A program made the position numbers and the translations under genes. From positions 1,550,001 through 1,614,000 of the forward strand of contig NZ_JNLE01000005.1 of NCBI RefSeq assembly GCF_000702945.1: a DNA stretch of 64,000 nucleotides, in the 5' to 3' direction. The notes below the pieces were generated by a model. That model saw only the letters and a program-made list of their open reading frames with translations. It was not told the origin of the DNA and did no database searches. This document shows, piece after piece, positions 7,941 through 17,071 of the stretch (position 1 is the stretch's first letter; every line of letters begins with the position of its first letter). Source of the DNA: Clostridium sp. KNHs205. Its GTDB lineage: Bacteria > Bacillota > Clostridia > Lachnospirales > Lachnospiraceae.

Positions 7941-8999
7941 TTATTTCTTAATTCCAAATAAGAATCTGGTGACCCTTATCCGTCTGCATAATTCATACAT
8001 TGCTATCGTTAACCCAAAGGAGGTCAGACATATAATTACATATTGGGTTAATAACCCGTCTATACGGCTAATCGTAAAGTACCCTATAATTACAATAATG
8101 GTTTGGTGGAATATATACAGCGGAAAAGCTGCCGGCGTAAAATATGACGTAAACTTATTATTAAACTCCAGATAACGCCTGCCAATCCCCAATACTGCCA
8201 GTATTCCTACCCAGGCAAGAAGCCTCTGTTCAATCTCCCACAGCAGCCCTTCTCCTAGTCCCTTTTGGTACATGATGCAGCGCCAGATTATAAGAGCTAC
8301 CCAGAATACAGCCAGTAATGCACTATACTTCTTAAGTCTTTCCTGAACCTCTTCCATGCTAAGAACAAAATACCCCAGTAAAAAGTAAGCAGCAAATTCA
8401 CTGATGCTCTTACCCCCAATATCCAAGACAGGCGTTACCAGCGCAATCAGTATAAACATAGGGATAAGCTTTATTAAGGTGAACTTCTCGCCCTTAAGCT
8501 TCTTATCCCTATTCTTGTACCATACCATAAGAGATAAAAAACAATAGGAATATAGATAGAGATAGAGGGTAAACCAGAGCTGCCCTGTTGTAAAATGCCC
8601 ATCGTAACCGCTCCAGTCAGTCAGGCGAAAGAAAAACCTAAGGTGCTCCAAATAATTTCCACTGTAACCGTTAAAGGAACGATTTGCTATGTAGGTCTGC
8701 ACCGGTACCAGTAAAAGTATCGCAGCTATAGTTGGAATTAAAAGCTTATGTATTCTTTCATTAAGATATTCTTTGGCAGTTCTTTTATTAAGTGCATATA
8801 CTGCAGACATTCCTGCCATTGCAAATAATATTGCCATCCACCAGGGATATACCGCAATAAGAAATAAGCTGGCAGCCTCTGATCCCTTGCTGTGCACATA
8901 CCAGTTTTCACCGTAGTTATTAAATATCATCGCCGTATGAAACGGAAACAACAGCAGAATACAAAGGATACGGATATTATCAATGTAATACTTTCTCAT
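7941..8999 (-). CDS. membrane acyltransferase (OafA/YrhL family)
   Basis: This 352-residue polytopic membrane protein has the Acyltransferase_3 features: the N-terminal helix with the putative catalytic His in LLFPFHTAMIF, about ten hydrophobic segments, and ERIHKLLIPTIAA after the third. Family members transfer acetyl or other acyl groups to cell-surface polysaccharides. The target is not indicated by neighbours. The start is supported by AAGGAG. The gap at 9000-9258 is AT-rich with no gene seen. Confidence 0.85.
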   Translation of the reverse strand: MRKYYIDNIRILCILLLFPFHTAMIFNNYGENWYVHSKGSEAASLFLIAVYPWWMAILFAMAGMSAVYALNKRTAKEYLNERIHKLLIPTIAAILLLVPVQTYIANRSFNGYSGNYLEHLRFFFRLTDWSGYDGHFTTGQLWFTLYLYLYSYCFLSLMVWYKNRDKKLKGEKFTLIKLIPMFILIALVTPVLDIGGKSISEFAAYFLLGYFVLSMEEVQERLKKYSALLAVFWVALIIWRCIMYQKGLGEGLLWEIEQRLLAWVGILAVLGIGRRYLEFNNKFTSYFTPAAFPLYIFHQTIIVIIGYFTISRIDGLLTQYVIICLTSFGLTIAMYELCRRIRVTRFLFGIKK

Positions 9000-9258
9000 A
9001 ATAACTCCTTCTCAAAAATATGATCAGTTGCACTCTTTCTTTTCCAAATACAGTCTATAATCAGAATAGAACACATAAATATTTAGTTGTATTATATCAA
9101 TATACTTTTGTTAAAGATACCCTTTTTTTGCTATCAATACTAAAATATTTTCTTCTTAAGATATTTTAGAAGATATATTTTAATAAGATATTTTCTCTAT
9201 ATAATAAAAAGTAATATCTTATAAAAATATTAAAAGATAAGTTTTTTGCTTCAACAAA

Positions 9259-9290
9259 TAAAAAGACCTCTGTCAGCTAAGACAGGGGTC
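9259..9290 (-). terminator. rho-independent terminator of the flavin reductase gene
   Basis: GACCCCTGTC and GACAGAGGTC (9290-9265 on the minus strand) form a 10-bp stem followed by TTTTTA. It lies 36 bp after the flavin reductase stop. Confidence 0.8.
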
Positions 9291-9325
9291 CATATGCAAT
9301 CCTATAGTATTCCAGCACTGCGATG

Positions 9326-9826
9326 TTATTCACTTACCAGGATCTTTTCTATCTCTGCAATATACAGGGTATGATAATCTTTCCCTGGATAGTATTTCTC
9401 CTCAAGTCCGGTTTCAACAAAAGAGTCCGAAGTAATTTCCTGACGAAACAGCTTCCTGCAGATAATTGCAAGGTTTGCTTCCTTAAAGTAGGGTGTCTCT
9501 CCCTCGTACACCATTGTAAGATTGGATTTTGATATTTTATCTTCATCTCTTCCGGAAACGCTTCCTAAGTAAGCCAGTTGTTTTTTATACTCTTTTTCAT
9601 AAAATGTAAGAGAAAGGGTATCCGCACTGTCAATAAATTCTTTCGTATATCGACTGGGTCTTATTACGATAAAAGCGACATTTTTATCCCACATTATACC
9701 CAAACCACCCCAAGAGGCTGTCATGGTATTAATCTTATCCTCTTTTTTTGCCGTTACCAACATCCAGTCCCTTCCGATCAATTGAAAGGGACTCATGTTA
9801 AATTCTTCTGCTCTTAATTCTTTCAT
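9326..9826 (-). CDS. flavin reductase family protein
   Basis: The 166-residue protein fits the FMN-binding split-barrel flavin reductase-like family. It has TASWGGLGIMWDKNVAFIVIRPSRYT for flavin phosphate binding, then FIDSADTLSLTFYE and YLGSVSGRDEDK. These proteins bind FMN and reduce flavin or a small substrate. It is divergent from an HxlR-type regulator (about 175 bp apart), a common pairing for redox-responsive control. It ends in a clear terminator. Confidence 0.88.
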   Translation of the reverse strand: MKELRAEEFNMSPFQLIGRDWMLVTAKKEDKINTMTASWGGLGIMWDKNVAFIVIRPSRYTKEFIDSADTLSLTFYEKEYKKQLAYLGSVSGRDEDKISKSNLTMVYEGETPYFKEANLAIICRKLFRQEITSDSFVETGLEEKYYPGKDYHTLYIAEIEKILVSE

Positions 9827-10001
9827 TCTTGGCTCCTGACTGCGCTCTATAGCACGCGTACTATTCTAGCATTAATTTTTCTCAGCCTTTCTTTTGCTTG
9901 AAGAAACCTATTTGCATTGTATGTTAAAATAGTATAATATATTTCGATATAAAGTAATAGTATGCAATTTGAAGAAAAAACTACCTGAAAGGAAAGTAAA
10001 C

Positions 10002-10349
10002 ATGCCAAAAAAAGTTGAAGTGTGCTCCAGACCCATTGAATATACCCTGTCCATCATAGGCGGGAAATGGAAGATTATCATAATGTTCTGGATATGGAAA
10101 AGTGAAGTCTTAAGATACGGCGAGCTTATGAGTTCCATTAAGGGAATTACCCACAAAATGCTCAGCACTCAGCTGAAAGAACTGGAAAAGGACGACATCA
10201 TCATACGAACAGAGTATCAGCAGATTCCTCCAAAAGTGGAATATACCCTTACCGAAAAAGGCCTGTCACTTATGCCTGTCCTGTCAGAGATGTGCAATTG
10301 GGGGAAGGAAAACTTAAAGGAGAATGCATGTCAGAATACTCTCCCTTAA
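10002..10349 (+). CDS. HxlR-family transcriptional regulator
   Basis: The protein (115 residues) has the HxlR hallmark: a Cys near the N-terminus (EVCSRPIEYTLSIIGGKWK), then a winged helix with ITHKMLSTQLKELEKDDIIIR and PPKVEYTLTEKG. Such regulators often sense electrophiles or oxidants through that Cys. AAAGGAAAG five bases before the ATG at 10002 decides the start; an upstream TTG at 9969 is less likely. The natural target is the divergent flavin reductase gene. Confidence 0.87.
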   Translation: MPKKVEVCSRPIEYTLSIIGGKWKIIIMFWIWKSEVLRYGELMSSIKGITHKMLSTQLKELEKDDIIIRTEYQQIPPKVEYTLTEKGLSLMPVLSEMCNWGKENLKENACQNTLP

Positions 10350-10368
10350 TCCCCCTGAACATCAATGC

Positions 10369-10851
10369 TTAATCCAGTACCTTCCCAACAGGAAATGCTT
10401 TTCTAAAAAGTCTTCTGATTATAGGACCTGCCAGCAACAGCTGAAGGGGCAGTGCCATTATAAGATTTTTCGGAATATTGAACATCCAGATAACTGCCAG
10501 CTTACTCCATTCCCCGGATTGAAAGCAAGCTTCGAAAGCACCATATAAAGACATGATAAAAACCATGGGTATTACCATACAGCAGGACACGGTTATTGCT
10601 TTTTGTATATTGCTGCTTTCTGCTTTGAGCAGATAACGGAAGGCAAATCCTTTGGCAGCTCCCGAAACTATAAATAAGTCACAGCATAAGGCAACAATAA
10701 AGGCAATGGGAAACCCTGTCCAGGCTTCTTTTATACTTGTCAGGGATAACCCCTTCATATGAAGGGAAACATTATAGATACTCATCCAAAGTACCATAAA
10801 AAAACACATCATTACTGTAAAAATCATACTTTCTCTCTTGTTCTGCGGCAT
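10369..10851 (-). CDS. DUF2798 membrane protein
   Basis: The protein (160 residues from the ATG at 10851, which has AGAGG seven bases upstream) matches the two-repeat DUF2798 family. Four hydrophobic helices are seen, with paired motifs SLTSIKEAWTGFPIAFIVAL and the later KLAVIWMFNIPKNLIMALPLQLLL. The function is unknown. Its 3' end faces the HxlR gene and the two genes converge. A terminator-like hairpin lies in its upstream region. Confidence 0.75.
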   Translation of the reverse strand: MPQNKRESMIFTVMMCFFMVLWMSIYNVSLHMKGLSLTSIKEAWTGFPIAFIVALCCDLFIVSGAAKGFAFRYLLKAESSNIQKAITVSCCMVIPMVFIMSLYGAFEACFQSGEWSKLAVIWMFNIPKNLIMALPLQLLLAGPIIRRLFRKAFPVGKVLD

Positions 10852-10892
10852 ATCGCTACCTCTCTTTATTTTTACTTTTACTGATTTGAACG

Positions 10893-10946
10893 CAAAAAAA
10901 CAGCAGGTATCCTTCCTAACTTTCGCTACGAATGACACTTGCTGTT
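10893..10946 (-). promoter_or_regulatory. terminator-like hairpin upstream of the DUF2798 gene
   Basis: On the minus strand ACAGCA (10945-10940) pairs with TGCTGT (10905-10900), extended by GTGTC with GATAC and followed by seven T residues. It lies about 40-95 bp before the start codon, so it may be an attenuator or the end of an unseen short transcript. Confidence 0.45.
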
Positions 10947-11142
10947 ATCATATCTTCACTACCATTTGCATCTTTTAAAACATAATCTCTAAATCAGTTA
11001 TATTAATCTTATCACATAAAAGGGATATCTGTCAAATCTTTTGAGATTTACAATTTCAATAGCCGGGATAAGTATAACTTCTGGTAAATTCGTATTATGG
11101 GTATACCTTCAGCTTCGTTAAGTTATTACTCTTTTCTGCAAA

Positions 11143-11871
11143 TCACAGCCAGCCTATATTTTTTATTACCAACCAGACACCTGATATAATCAGAGAAAGG
11201 ATAACCGCCGTTTTCACTTTCTTTTCATCCAGGATATGGGCCAGGTAATTTCCAATTCCCAGTCCTGTCAGCATAAAGGGCAGCAGAAAAACAGCCGTTT
11301 TCATTATACCGGGAGTTATGATCCCGGCTGCCAGATAGAACAGGATTCTAAAGGTATTCTCCACCAGAAATACCATACAGAGATTCCCTCGAAAAGACTG
11401 GTTATTATCTGCTGTCCTGCCAACATAAGCGGCTAATAAAGCGCCGATACCGAACAATCCACATAGAAGGCCTGAAACAGCACCTATTATCCACAAAATA
11501 AACGGTGAAGATTTCTTCTTTACCTGCCTGCTCTCACGAAAGAACATCTCTACGCCAATGGCTGCTACCGCAATCCCAAAAAATATTTTGATAATTGTAT
11601 TGTCTGCATTCTTTAACAACAGCGCCCCCGGTATACTTCCAGCAATAACAAGAAGCGACAGCGGTATCCAGATTTTCCACTGAAGAGATTTCTTTTCCTT
11701 CCAGGCTATAATTACATTTGCAGGATATCCTACAATTAATTCAATTGGCGTAATATTTAAATTACTTGTTCTAAAACTAAGTATGGTACTGAATACCAAG
11801 GTATTGGCAAAGGCACAAAGTCCTTTTATTATATACGCACATAATACCGCTATTATCATCCAATAATCCAT
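11143..11871 (-). CDS. TSUP-family (TauE/SafE) membrane transporter
   Basis: The 242-residue protein has about eight hydrophobic segments and the duplicated TSUP pattern, including IELIVGYPANVIIAW in the first half and AVSGLLCGLFGIGALLAAYVG in the second. Family members export sulfite, sulfonates or organic anions. The specificity is unknown. It is divergent from an AraC-type regulator about 300 bp away, a likely controller. Confidence 0.85.
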   Translation of the reverse strand: MDYWMIIAVLCAYIIKGLCAFANTLVFSTILSFRTSNLNITPIELIVGYPANVIIAWKEKKSLQWKIWIPLSLLVIAGSIPGALLLKNADNTIIKIFFGIAVAAIGVEMFFRESRQVKKKSSPFILWIIGAVSGLLCGLFGIGALLAAYVGRTADNNQSFRGNLCMVFLVENTFRILFYLAAGIITPGIMKTAVFLLPFMLTGLGIGNYLAHILDEKKVKTAVILSLIISGVWLVIKNIGWL

Positions 11872-12023
11872 TCTTTCCTATCTCCTTCCCCACCGGACGT
11901 GTATGAGAACTGTTATGCCCTGGCACATTTATAGGTGCAGTATATTTTCATATACGCCCTGACTTCAGTTCTCAGTCTTTATTAACAGTTTATCAGATTA
12001 TCAGGAAAATACCTTTAATATTC

Positions 12024-12051
12024 TGCGGTATATAGGGAATATATTGCGGTA
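12024..12051. promoter_or_regulatory. direct repeat TGCGGTA spaced 21 bp, AraC-type operator candidate
   Basis: TGCGGTA occurs at 12024-12030 and 12045-12051, exactly two helical turns apart, ending five bases before the -35 box of the araC-type gene. AraC-family dimers commonly bind such direct repeats beside the -35 element. Confidence 0.5.
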
Positions 12052-12055
12052 ATTA

Positions 12056-12084
12056 TTGATACTCATACTAAAATATACTATAAT
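12056..12084 (+). promoter_or_regulatory. sigma-A promoter of the AraC-type gene
   Basis: TTGATA (12056-12061), a 17-bp spacer and TATAAT (12079-12084) lie about 90 bp upstream of the start codon. Confidence 0.65.
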
Positions 12085-12174
12085 TCATTATAACTACAGG
12101 TAATAAATTGAGAATTTATAAATTATATCAGCTACCCTGCCTATACGAACACTGAAGCGAAATGAGGTACCTCC

Positions 12175-13125
12175 ATGCAGATTGACACACCGGATAACCT
12201 ACAAGATAGAACCAGTAATAAAATTCAAATAATAACGGACCCCTCTCAGAAAGAATTAAAGGAACACGGCAGTTACCAGTTTCCTGTGCTGATAAGCGAA
12301 GAAACCCTTTCCAGGTATACCTCCGGCTCTTTCCTATGGCATTGGCATAAAGAAATTGAATTCACACTGGTTCTTTCAGGAAATATGTTCTACCAGATTA
12401 ATGAAGATATCTTTTATCTCACAGAGGGTGAAGCACTCTTTGGTAATTCCAATACACTACACACAGGACGTATGGATAAGAATAAAGATTGCCGCTATCT
12501 CGCCGTTACCTTTAATCCGAGAATTATTTATGGCTATGAAGGAAGTCTTATACAGAACAAATATGTTAATCCGCTTCAACAGGATATAAACTTTTCTTCT
12601 TTACATTTCGACTTGTCAGAGGCCTGGCATGCAGAGGTTATACGTCTTTTGAAGCAGCTTCATAACATAACGGAACAGGACGGTTATTATAGAGAGCTGG
12701 ATACCCAGCTGCTGCTGTTAAAGCTTTGGCGAACGCTTATAAGCAACAGGCCTCACCAGTTAAAAGAAGCAAATAAATTTGAGGAACAGAATGTCAGAAG
12801 AATAAAACAGATCTTAACCTTTGTAGAGAATCATTATACCTTAAAGATTGAACTGGAGGATATTGCGGGACATATTAATTTATGCAAAAGCGAATGCTGC
12901 CGTTTATTTAAAAGATATATGGGTATTTCTCTTTTCGAATATATTATTGAATACCGTATAGAAAAAAGCCTGTTATATATTGCAGGTTCGGATATCTCTA
13001 TAACAGAAACGGCTCTGAATGTGGGTTTTTCAGACCCAAATTACTACTCAAAGGTCTTTCGCAAGCTGAAAGGCTGCTCTCCAACCAAATACAGGTTGGA
13101 ATTATACAGACGAACAGAGGACTAA
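12175..13125 (+). CDS. AraC-family transcriptional regulator with cupin sensor domain
   Basis: The 316-residue protein has an N-terminal cupin-like sensor domain (LWHWHKEIEFTLVLSG, then LTEGEALFGNSNTLHT) and a C-terminal double helix-turn-helix (LEDIAGHINLCKSECCRLFKR and ETALNVGFSDPNYYSKVFRK). Such proteins sense sugars or small metabolites. It is divergent from the TSUP transporter and followed by the DUF2935 gene. A 21-bp-spaced direct repeat in its own promoter suggests autoregulation. Confidence 0.88.
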   Translation: MQIDTPDNLQDRTSNKIQIITDPSQKELKEHGSYQFPVLISEETLSRYTSGSFLWHWHKEIEFTLVLSGNMFYQINEDIFYLTEGEALFGNSNTLHTGRMDKNKDCRYLAVTFNPRIIYGYEGSLIQNKYVNPLQQDINFSSLHFDLSEAWHAEVIRLLKQLHNITEQDGYYRELDTQLLLLKLWRTLISNRPHQLKEANKFEEQNVRRIKQILTFVENHYTLKIELEDIAGHINLCKSECCRLFKRYMGISLFEYIIEYRIEKSLLYIAGSDISITETALNVGFSDPNYYSKVFRKLKGCSPTKYRLELYRRTED

Positions 13126-13186
13126 TTGCTCCTATGTACTGCTGCTATTAATATATTTTGAATAAAAGGCTCCTCCTATGCACAAA

Positions 13187-13213
13187 CACAATATTGCATC
13201 ATACAATATTGTG
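13187..13213. promoter_or_regulatory. perfect 10-bp inverted repeat before the DUF2935 gene
   Basis: CACAATATTG (13187-13196) and CAATATTGTG (13204-13213) are separated by seven bases and end 22 bp before the start codon. It could be an operator or an mRNA hairpin beside the ribosome-binding site AAGGAG. Confidence 0.45.
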
Positions 13214-13235
13214 AACAGTTTTAAGGAGTTCCCTT

Positions 13236-14156
13236 ATGACCCCCAAAAATGACTATATCCGCCAGTCTTTGGACTTACATCTTTTTTTCGGAAGAATAAT
13301 GAAAGAACACTCCTTTTTTTTGCAGATAGGTTTTACACCGAGAGATTGTAACTATACCCAGCAAGCAGATTCCTTTCGTATGGAATTCGACAGACTGCTC
13401 TGGGAGGTAGTCTCTATTTCCAACGGAGTTGCAAGTCCAGATGTTTTGAAATCCGGCGAAGTTTTTACCCCCTATACGGTGGATGCAGAATTAGCCTCCT
13501 GCTTCTTTACGGGTGTCAACATACCTGTTGAGTTGACCAAAGCAGAAATGAATCTGATGTCGGCCAGCTGTTATCCCTCTATCAGAGGACTGGAACAAAA
13601 AGTTTGTGAGCTTAACGAAAGAGCCATCAATTTAGTAAGTGCCTTAATTGAATTCAAAACAAATATTTTATCTAATGTCTTATGCTGTAAAATGTTTACG
13701 GTAAATTATCCGCTTCTTATTGAACATATTATCAGAGAAGCTACACTCTATCTGAACATTCTCATATGCCTGCAAAGCGGTGCGGATTTTGATATTGAAG
13801 AGGAAGCCTTGGAACAGGAAGCGTTCTGGAATAACATTATGGCAGAGCATGCAAAATTTATCCGTGGCTTGCTGGATCCCACGGAAGAAGACCTGTTTGC
13901 AGCGGCCAATAACTTCGGTAATGAATTTGACCAGCTAACAGCAGAGGCACTGGCTGCTATGGATAATACCGTTCCATTTTCAAAAGTAACCACTGACAGC
14001 CTGAAAGCAACCAGAGCCATTCGTGACTTTAAGGCACAGGGTACACAGGGTATCCTGGAATGTAAGGTAAGATCAATTATTATTCCTCTGTTAGGGGACC
14101 ACACCTTACGTGAAGCCAATCATTTTCTCCGTCTGTTAAAATCCTTTAAAAAATAA
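13236..14156 (+). CDS. DUF2935 protein (tandem ferritin-like helical bundle)
   Basis: The 306-residue protein has two tandem all-helical halves with the DUF2935 His/Glu motifs: KEHSFFLQ and EHIIREATLYL in the first half, EHAKFIRGLLDP and DHTLREANHFLRLL in the second. The spaced H and E residues suggest a metal-binding four-helix bundle. The enzymatic role is not established. The start has AAGGAG at good spacing. Confidence 0.82.
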   Translation: MTPKNDYIRQSLDLHLFFGRIMKEHSFFLQIGFTPRDCNYTQQADSFRMEFDRLLWEVVSISNGVASPDVLKSGEVFTPYTVDAELASCFFTGVNIPVELTKAEMNLMSASCYPSIRGLEQKVCELNERAINLVSALIEFKTNILSNVLCCKMFTVNYPLLIEHIIREATLYLNILICLQSGADFDIEEEALEQEAFWNNIMAEHAKFIRGLLDPTEEDLFAAANNFGNEFDQLTAEALAAMDNTVPFSKVTTDSLKATRAIRDFKAQGTQGILECKVRSIIIPLLGDHTLREANHFLRLLKSFKK

Positions 14157-14162
14157 ATAACA

Positions 14163-14201
14163 GGGGGCTGTAACTCAGACAAGTGATACACCAAAGCCCC
14201 C
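14163..14201 (+). terminator. hairpin after the DUF2935 gene
   Basis: GGGGGCT (14163-14169) pairs with AGCCCCC (14195-14201) seven bases after the stop. The loop is long (25 nt) and no strong T-tract follows. Confidence 0.45.
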
Positions 14202-14284
14202 ATTCTAATCGATACTTTGTATTCCTTACTGGATTACCTGATAATGCCTGTAAGTATTCAATATAAAGCCTAATCTGCGCTGCT

Positions 14285-14667
14285 TTATAAAGCAAACATG
14301 ATAAATAACACGGGATACACTTTCCTGACATCTCTATTCAACAATAAATAGGTAACACCAAATGAAAAACCTGCGCCTGCTGCCAGGATACCTGTTGCAA
14401 GGCTACCTTTGGTAAGGATATGTACAAGCCCCAGGTTAACGCAACAATAATTCCTCCGTATGGGATTTTCTCCTTATGAAACCATACCTCACATGCTTTC
14501 TGTCCAAAAATTAATATCAACATAAAAAGCACCGTTTCGAAAGCATAATAGATATACTGAAAGAGGAATTTCACCAATCCCAGTTTCTGAAATTCAATTA
14601 CCGGCTTAAACCCGCCCCAGTCTCTGTACTTGACAAATAATAGAAGGGCATTTATCCTGCACTTCAA
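14285..14667 (-). pseudogene. frameshifted CPBP-like membrane protein remnant
   Basis: One frame encodes YYAFETVLFMLILIFGQKAC and continues through GGIIVALTWGL. One base is missing near 14427, and the next frame continues VHILTKGSLATGILAAGAG with AFGV-type helices to a TAA at 14287-14285. Together these resemble the C-terminal part of a CPBP-type or related polytopic membrane protein. The N-terminus is also missing: a TTG at 14667 is the only start and an in-frame stop lies just upstream. No gene is seen from 14668 to 14982. Confidence 0.6.
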
Positions 14668-14982
14668 ACCGTCTGTATTGCATTATGGGTATTTCCCTTT
14701 TGTTTCTATGTTCAACGTAATTGCCCTTGATACAGATAGAACACATGAAAAAAGCTGTATGATATTCCTATGCACCAGGCGTTAAGAGTAAAATCGTATT
14801 TAGATACGGATATGCCTGAATTTCTTTGCTTATCCGATACTAAATCGAATTATTTACTATTAAATCCATATGCTACAGGAATCCCATACAGCTTCTTCTG
14901 TGTATTTATTTCTGCGGTGTATTTCTTGTTCTTAGCTCGACTTATAAGGTTCACTAAAAACCAAAAGACCTATATGTATATA

Positions 14983-15393
14983 CTAATCTATGGAAAAAAG
15001 AGTCTGATCCCCCAGCAGTTCAAAGGTGTAAAACCCTAAGCTCTGGGATACTTCTTTAAAATACAGTGTGTCATGATGTACTTTCTCAGAACCGGGATAT
15101 TTTATATTCACCAAAAGACAGTAAGATTCTTCCGAGGTGCCAAACCTTAACAGCTCAGTGCTTAACTGACACTCTTCCGTAACTTCATATTTGGGGTTAT
15201 TCATAATTAATACCACTTCACAAAAAGCACAGATAAACTCTCCCAGAAAAGTATTCTCTGGAGTATCTGCCGGGAATTGTACCGAATACACTCCCTCCTC
15301 TTCTACAAAGAGTTCTCTTACCTCCGCCTTTAGCTCCCTGTAAATTTTACCGGGAATAATTAAGGTGCATACAATCTTTTTCGCTTCATCCAT
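14983..15393 (-). CDS. hypothetical protein
   Basis: This 136-residue soluble acidic protein has mixed alpha/beta character and no family I recognise. The start at 15393 has purine-rich GGAGGG upstream. It has no signal peptide or membrane helix. Coding is supported by codon use similar to neighbours and a clean ribosome-binding site. A GNAT gene lies upstream on the same strand, about 150 bp away. Confidence 0.6.
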   Translation of the reverse strand: MDEAKKIVCTLIIPGKIYRELKAEVRELFVEEEGVYSVQFPADTPENTFLGEFICAFCEVVLIMNNPKYEVTEECQLSTELLRFGTSEESYCLLVNIKYPGSEKVHHDTLYFKEVSQSLGFYTFELLGDQTLFSID

Positions 15394-15543
15394 CCCCTAC
15401 CCTCCTATACTCTTCTTATAATTACGCCTTCCAGTTTATATAATAGTATAAACAACTAAAATCCAAACTACAATGAATGAAATGATAGGAGGTATCCGGT
15501 AAATCAGCTGTTTCTTTGGTAGTAATATACAAACATAATGTTC

Positions 15544-16419
15544 TTACTGTTCTTTCTTCCAGGAGGTCCAGTTAATCATCGGCTTATAGCCTATCTTCGC
15601 ATAGAAAGGATTACTGCCTCCGGTCATATGAGTAGCTCCTAAGGGTTTCATTCTACGATATAGTTCGGAAAGAGCTGCTGCTGCGAAACCCATCTTTCGG
15701 TATTCAGGTATGGTGCAAAGAGGTTCCATATATGCCAGATTATTTTCCGGAACCCACCACATGCCCGCCCAACAGACATATTCTCCGGCTTTATTTTCAA
15801 CTGCAACTGCATACTGCTTGGTGGCATGAGGCGCCTGCAATAAATGATATCCCGCTTCTGCATCTCCATTCCAGGGACCTTCCTCCGCTTCATGATCAAA
15901 GCCTTTCCAACAGCATTCCATAGATTTGGCAACATCGAATTTTCCCTGTTCTACAAAACGAAACCCTTCTGGAAGCTTGTAATCCAGTGGTTTATCGTAT
16001 TCATAAATCATATCCATATTTTCACCGACCTGTTGATAGCCTTGCTTTCTGGCCGCTTCTATGATAGCCTTCTGCCCTTTGAATAGCTTTAGCTGAAATT
16101 TAGAGTCTATATGCGGCATATATTCATCTGCATATTGAACCATCTCCTCTGCAAGCTCTTCATATCCTGGTTTGAGGTTAAAGAATATATCCGTTACCGG
16201 ATTTTCAGTAAAACAAAAGGCAACGATCTCACCCTGATCCTCCCATATCCGGTTTCTGTGCGTATAGGACTTATCCATCCAGGAGGAGGATAAAGCATAC
16301 TCAAAAAACGGTGCCGGAACGCCGTTTCTCCAGTCCTTTTCATAAATATTCGTCATGAACTGATAGATGTCCATATGATCTGCAAGTATCCTGAATTGTC
16401 TTGTGGTTATATTTTTCAT
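15544..16419 (-). CDS. GNAT-family N-acetyltransferase
   Basis: The protein (291 residues) carries a C-terminal GNAT acetyl-CoA domain. The sequence AYMEPLCTIPEYRKMGFAAAALSELYRRM contains the R-x-x-G-x-A pyrophosphate-binding loop, followed by GGSNPFYAKIGYKP. The N-terminal half resembles another GNAT-like fold. The ATG at 16419, with GGAG six bases upstream, is preferred over a GTG at 16431. The substrate is unknown. Confidence 0.82.
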   Translation of the reverse strand: MKNITTRQFRILADHMDIYQFMTNIYEKDWRNGVPAPFFEYALSSSWMDKSYTHRNRIWEDQGEIVAFCFTENPVTDIFFNLKPGYEELAEEMVQYADEYMPHIDSKFQLKLFKGQKAIIEAARKQGYQQVGENMDMIYEYDKPLDYKLPEGFRFVEQGKFDVAKSMECCWKGFDHEAEEGPWNGDAEAGYHLLQAPHATKQYAVAVENKAGEYVCWAGMWWVPENNLAYMEPLCTIPEYRKMGFAAAALSELYRRMKPLGATHMTGGSNPFYAKIGYKPMINWTSWKKEQ

Positions 16420-16570
16420 TTCCTTCTCCACCTTAATATACTGTATTTTAGTTTCATGGTATTTAATAGGACTATAATAAGGCTTTGATTATTCCTTTAA
16501 GATATCTATACCCTACAAGGAAATTATAAATATAACGATTCACAATATCTAGGGACACTTTTCTACTGAG

Positions 16571-16646
16571 CTAATCTTGACCTGAGTTACTCTTGACTGA
16601 GTTAACCTTGACTGAATTAACCTTGACCGAGTTAATCTTGACCTGA
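16571..16646. repeat. degenerate 15-bp tandem repeat (about 5 units)
   Basis: Units of the form TTGACTGAGTTAACC (variants 15-16 bp) repeat about five times, 150-230 bp upstream of the GNAT gene. Each unit carries TTGAC and a GTTAA core. A multi-site protein-binding region is possible. Confidence 0.7.
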
Positions 16647-16722
16647 AAAATAAAGTTTACTATTGTCAATTTCAATATTCAGTTTTTAGCAAACTCTTCT
16701 GCTCGAACCTTCTATACCATTA

Positions 16723-17007
16723 TCACTCGCATTTTAATCTTAACATTATCTCCTCTTTGCATATCTCACCGACATGCACGCAAATATTATCTCCTTTATA
16801 GGCAGTCTTTGGCTGTATACCGCCTCTTACAAATCCTGCATCTATATGAAGGATTTCTTTGCTGAGACTTCCACCATCTTTGAGAGAAATGTCCACAATA
16901 TCTCCCACCGACAAGGTATCCTCTGTAACTTTAACGGCTAACAATGTGTATTTATTGCCTCGGCGATCAATATCAAATATTTCATCAATTACAATCTTTT
17001 TCTTCAT
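16723..17007 (-). CDS. small beta-barrel protein resembling translational GTPase domain 2
   Basis: The protein (94 residues from the ATG at 17007, with GGGG six bases upstream) reads like an isolated EF-Tu/SelB-type beta-barrel: KYTLLAVKVTEDTLSVGDIVDI, then YKGDNICVHVGEI. No GTPase domain is present. The family resemblance is by eye. A role in nucleic-acid or protein binding is speculative. Confidence 0.5.
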   Translation of the reverse strand: MKKKIVIDEIFDIDRRGNKYTLLAVKVTEDTLSVGDIVDISLKDGGSLSKEILHIDAGFVRGGIQPKTAYKGDNICVHVGEICKEEIMLRLKCE

Positions 17008-17071
17008 GATTTTCCCCATATATTTCGCAGTTCAACAGAATGATTATATTGAATTTAATATCCGTATAATA

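Noticed and set aside
14770..15039. 89-residue plus-strand ORF
   Set aside because: It overlaps the minus-strand 136-residue gene, has no ribosome-binding site and its sequence looks random apart from one hydrophobic run.
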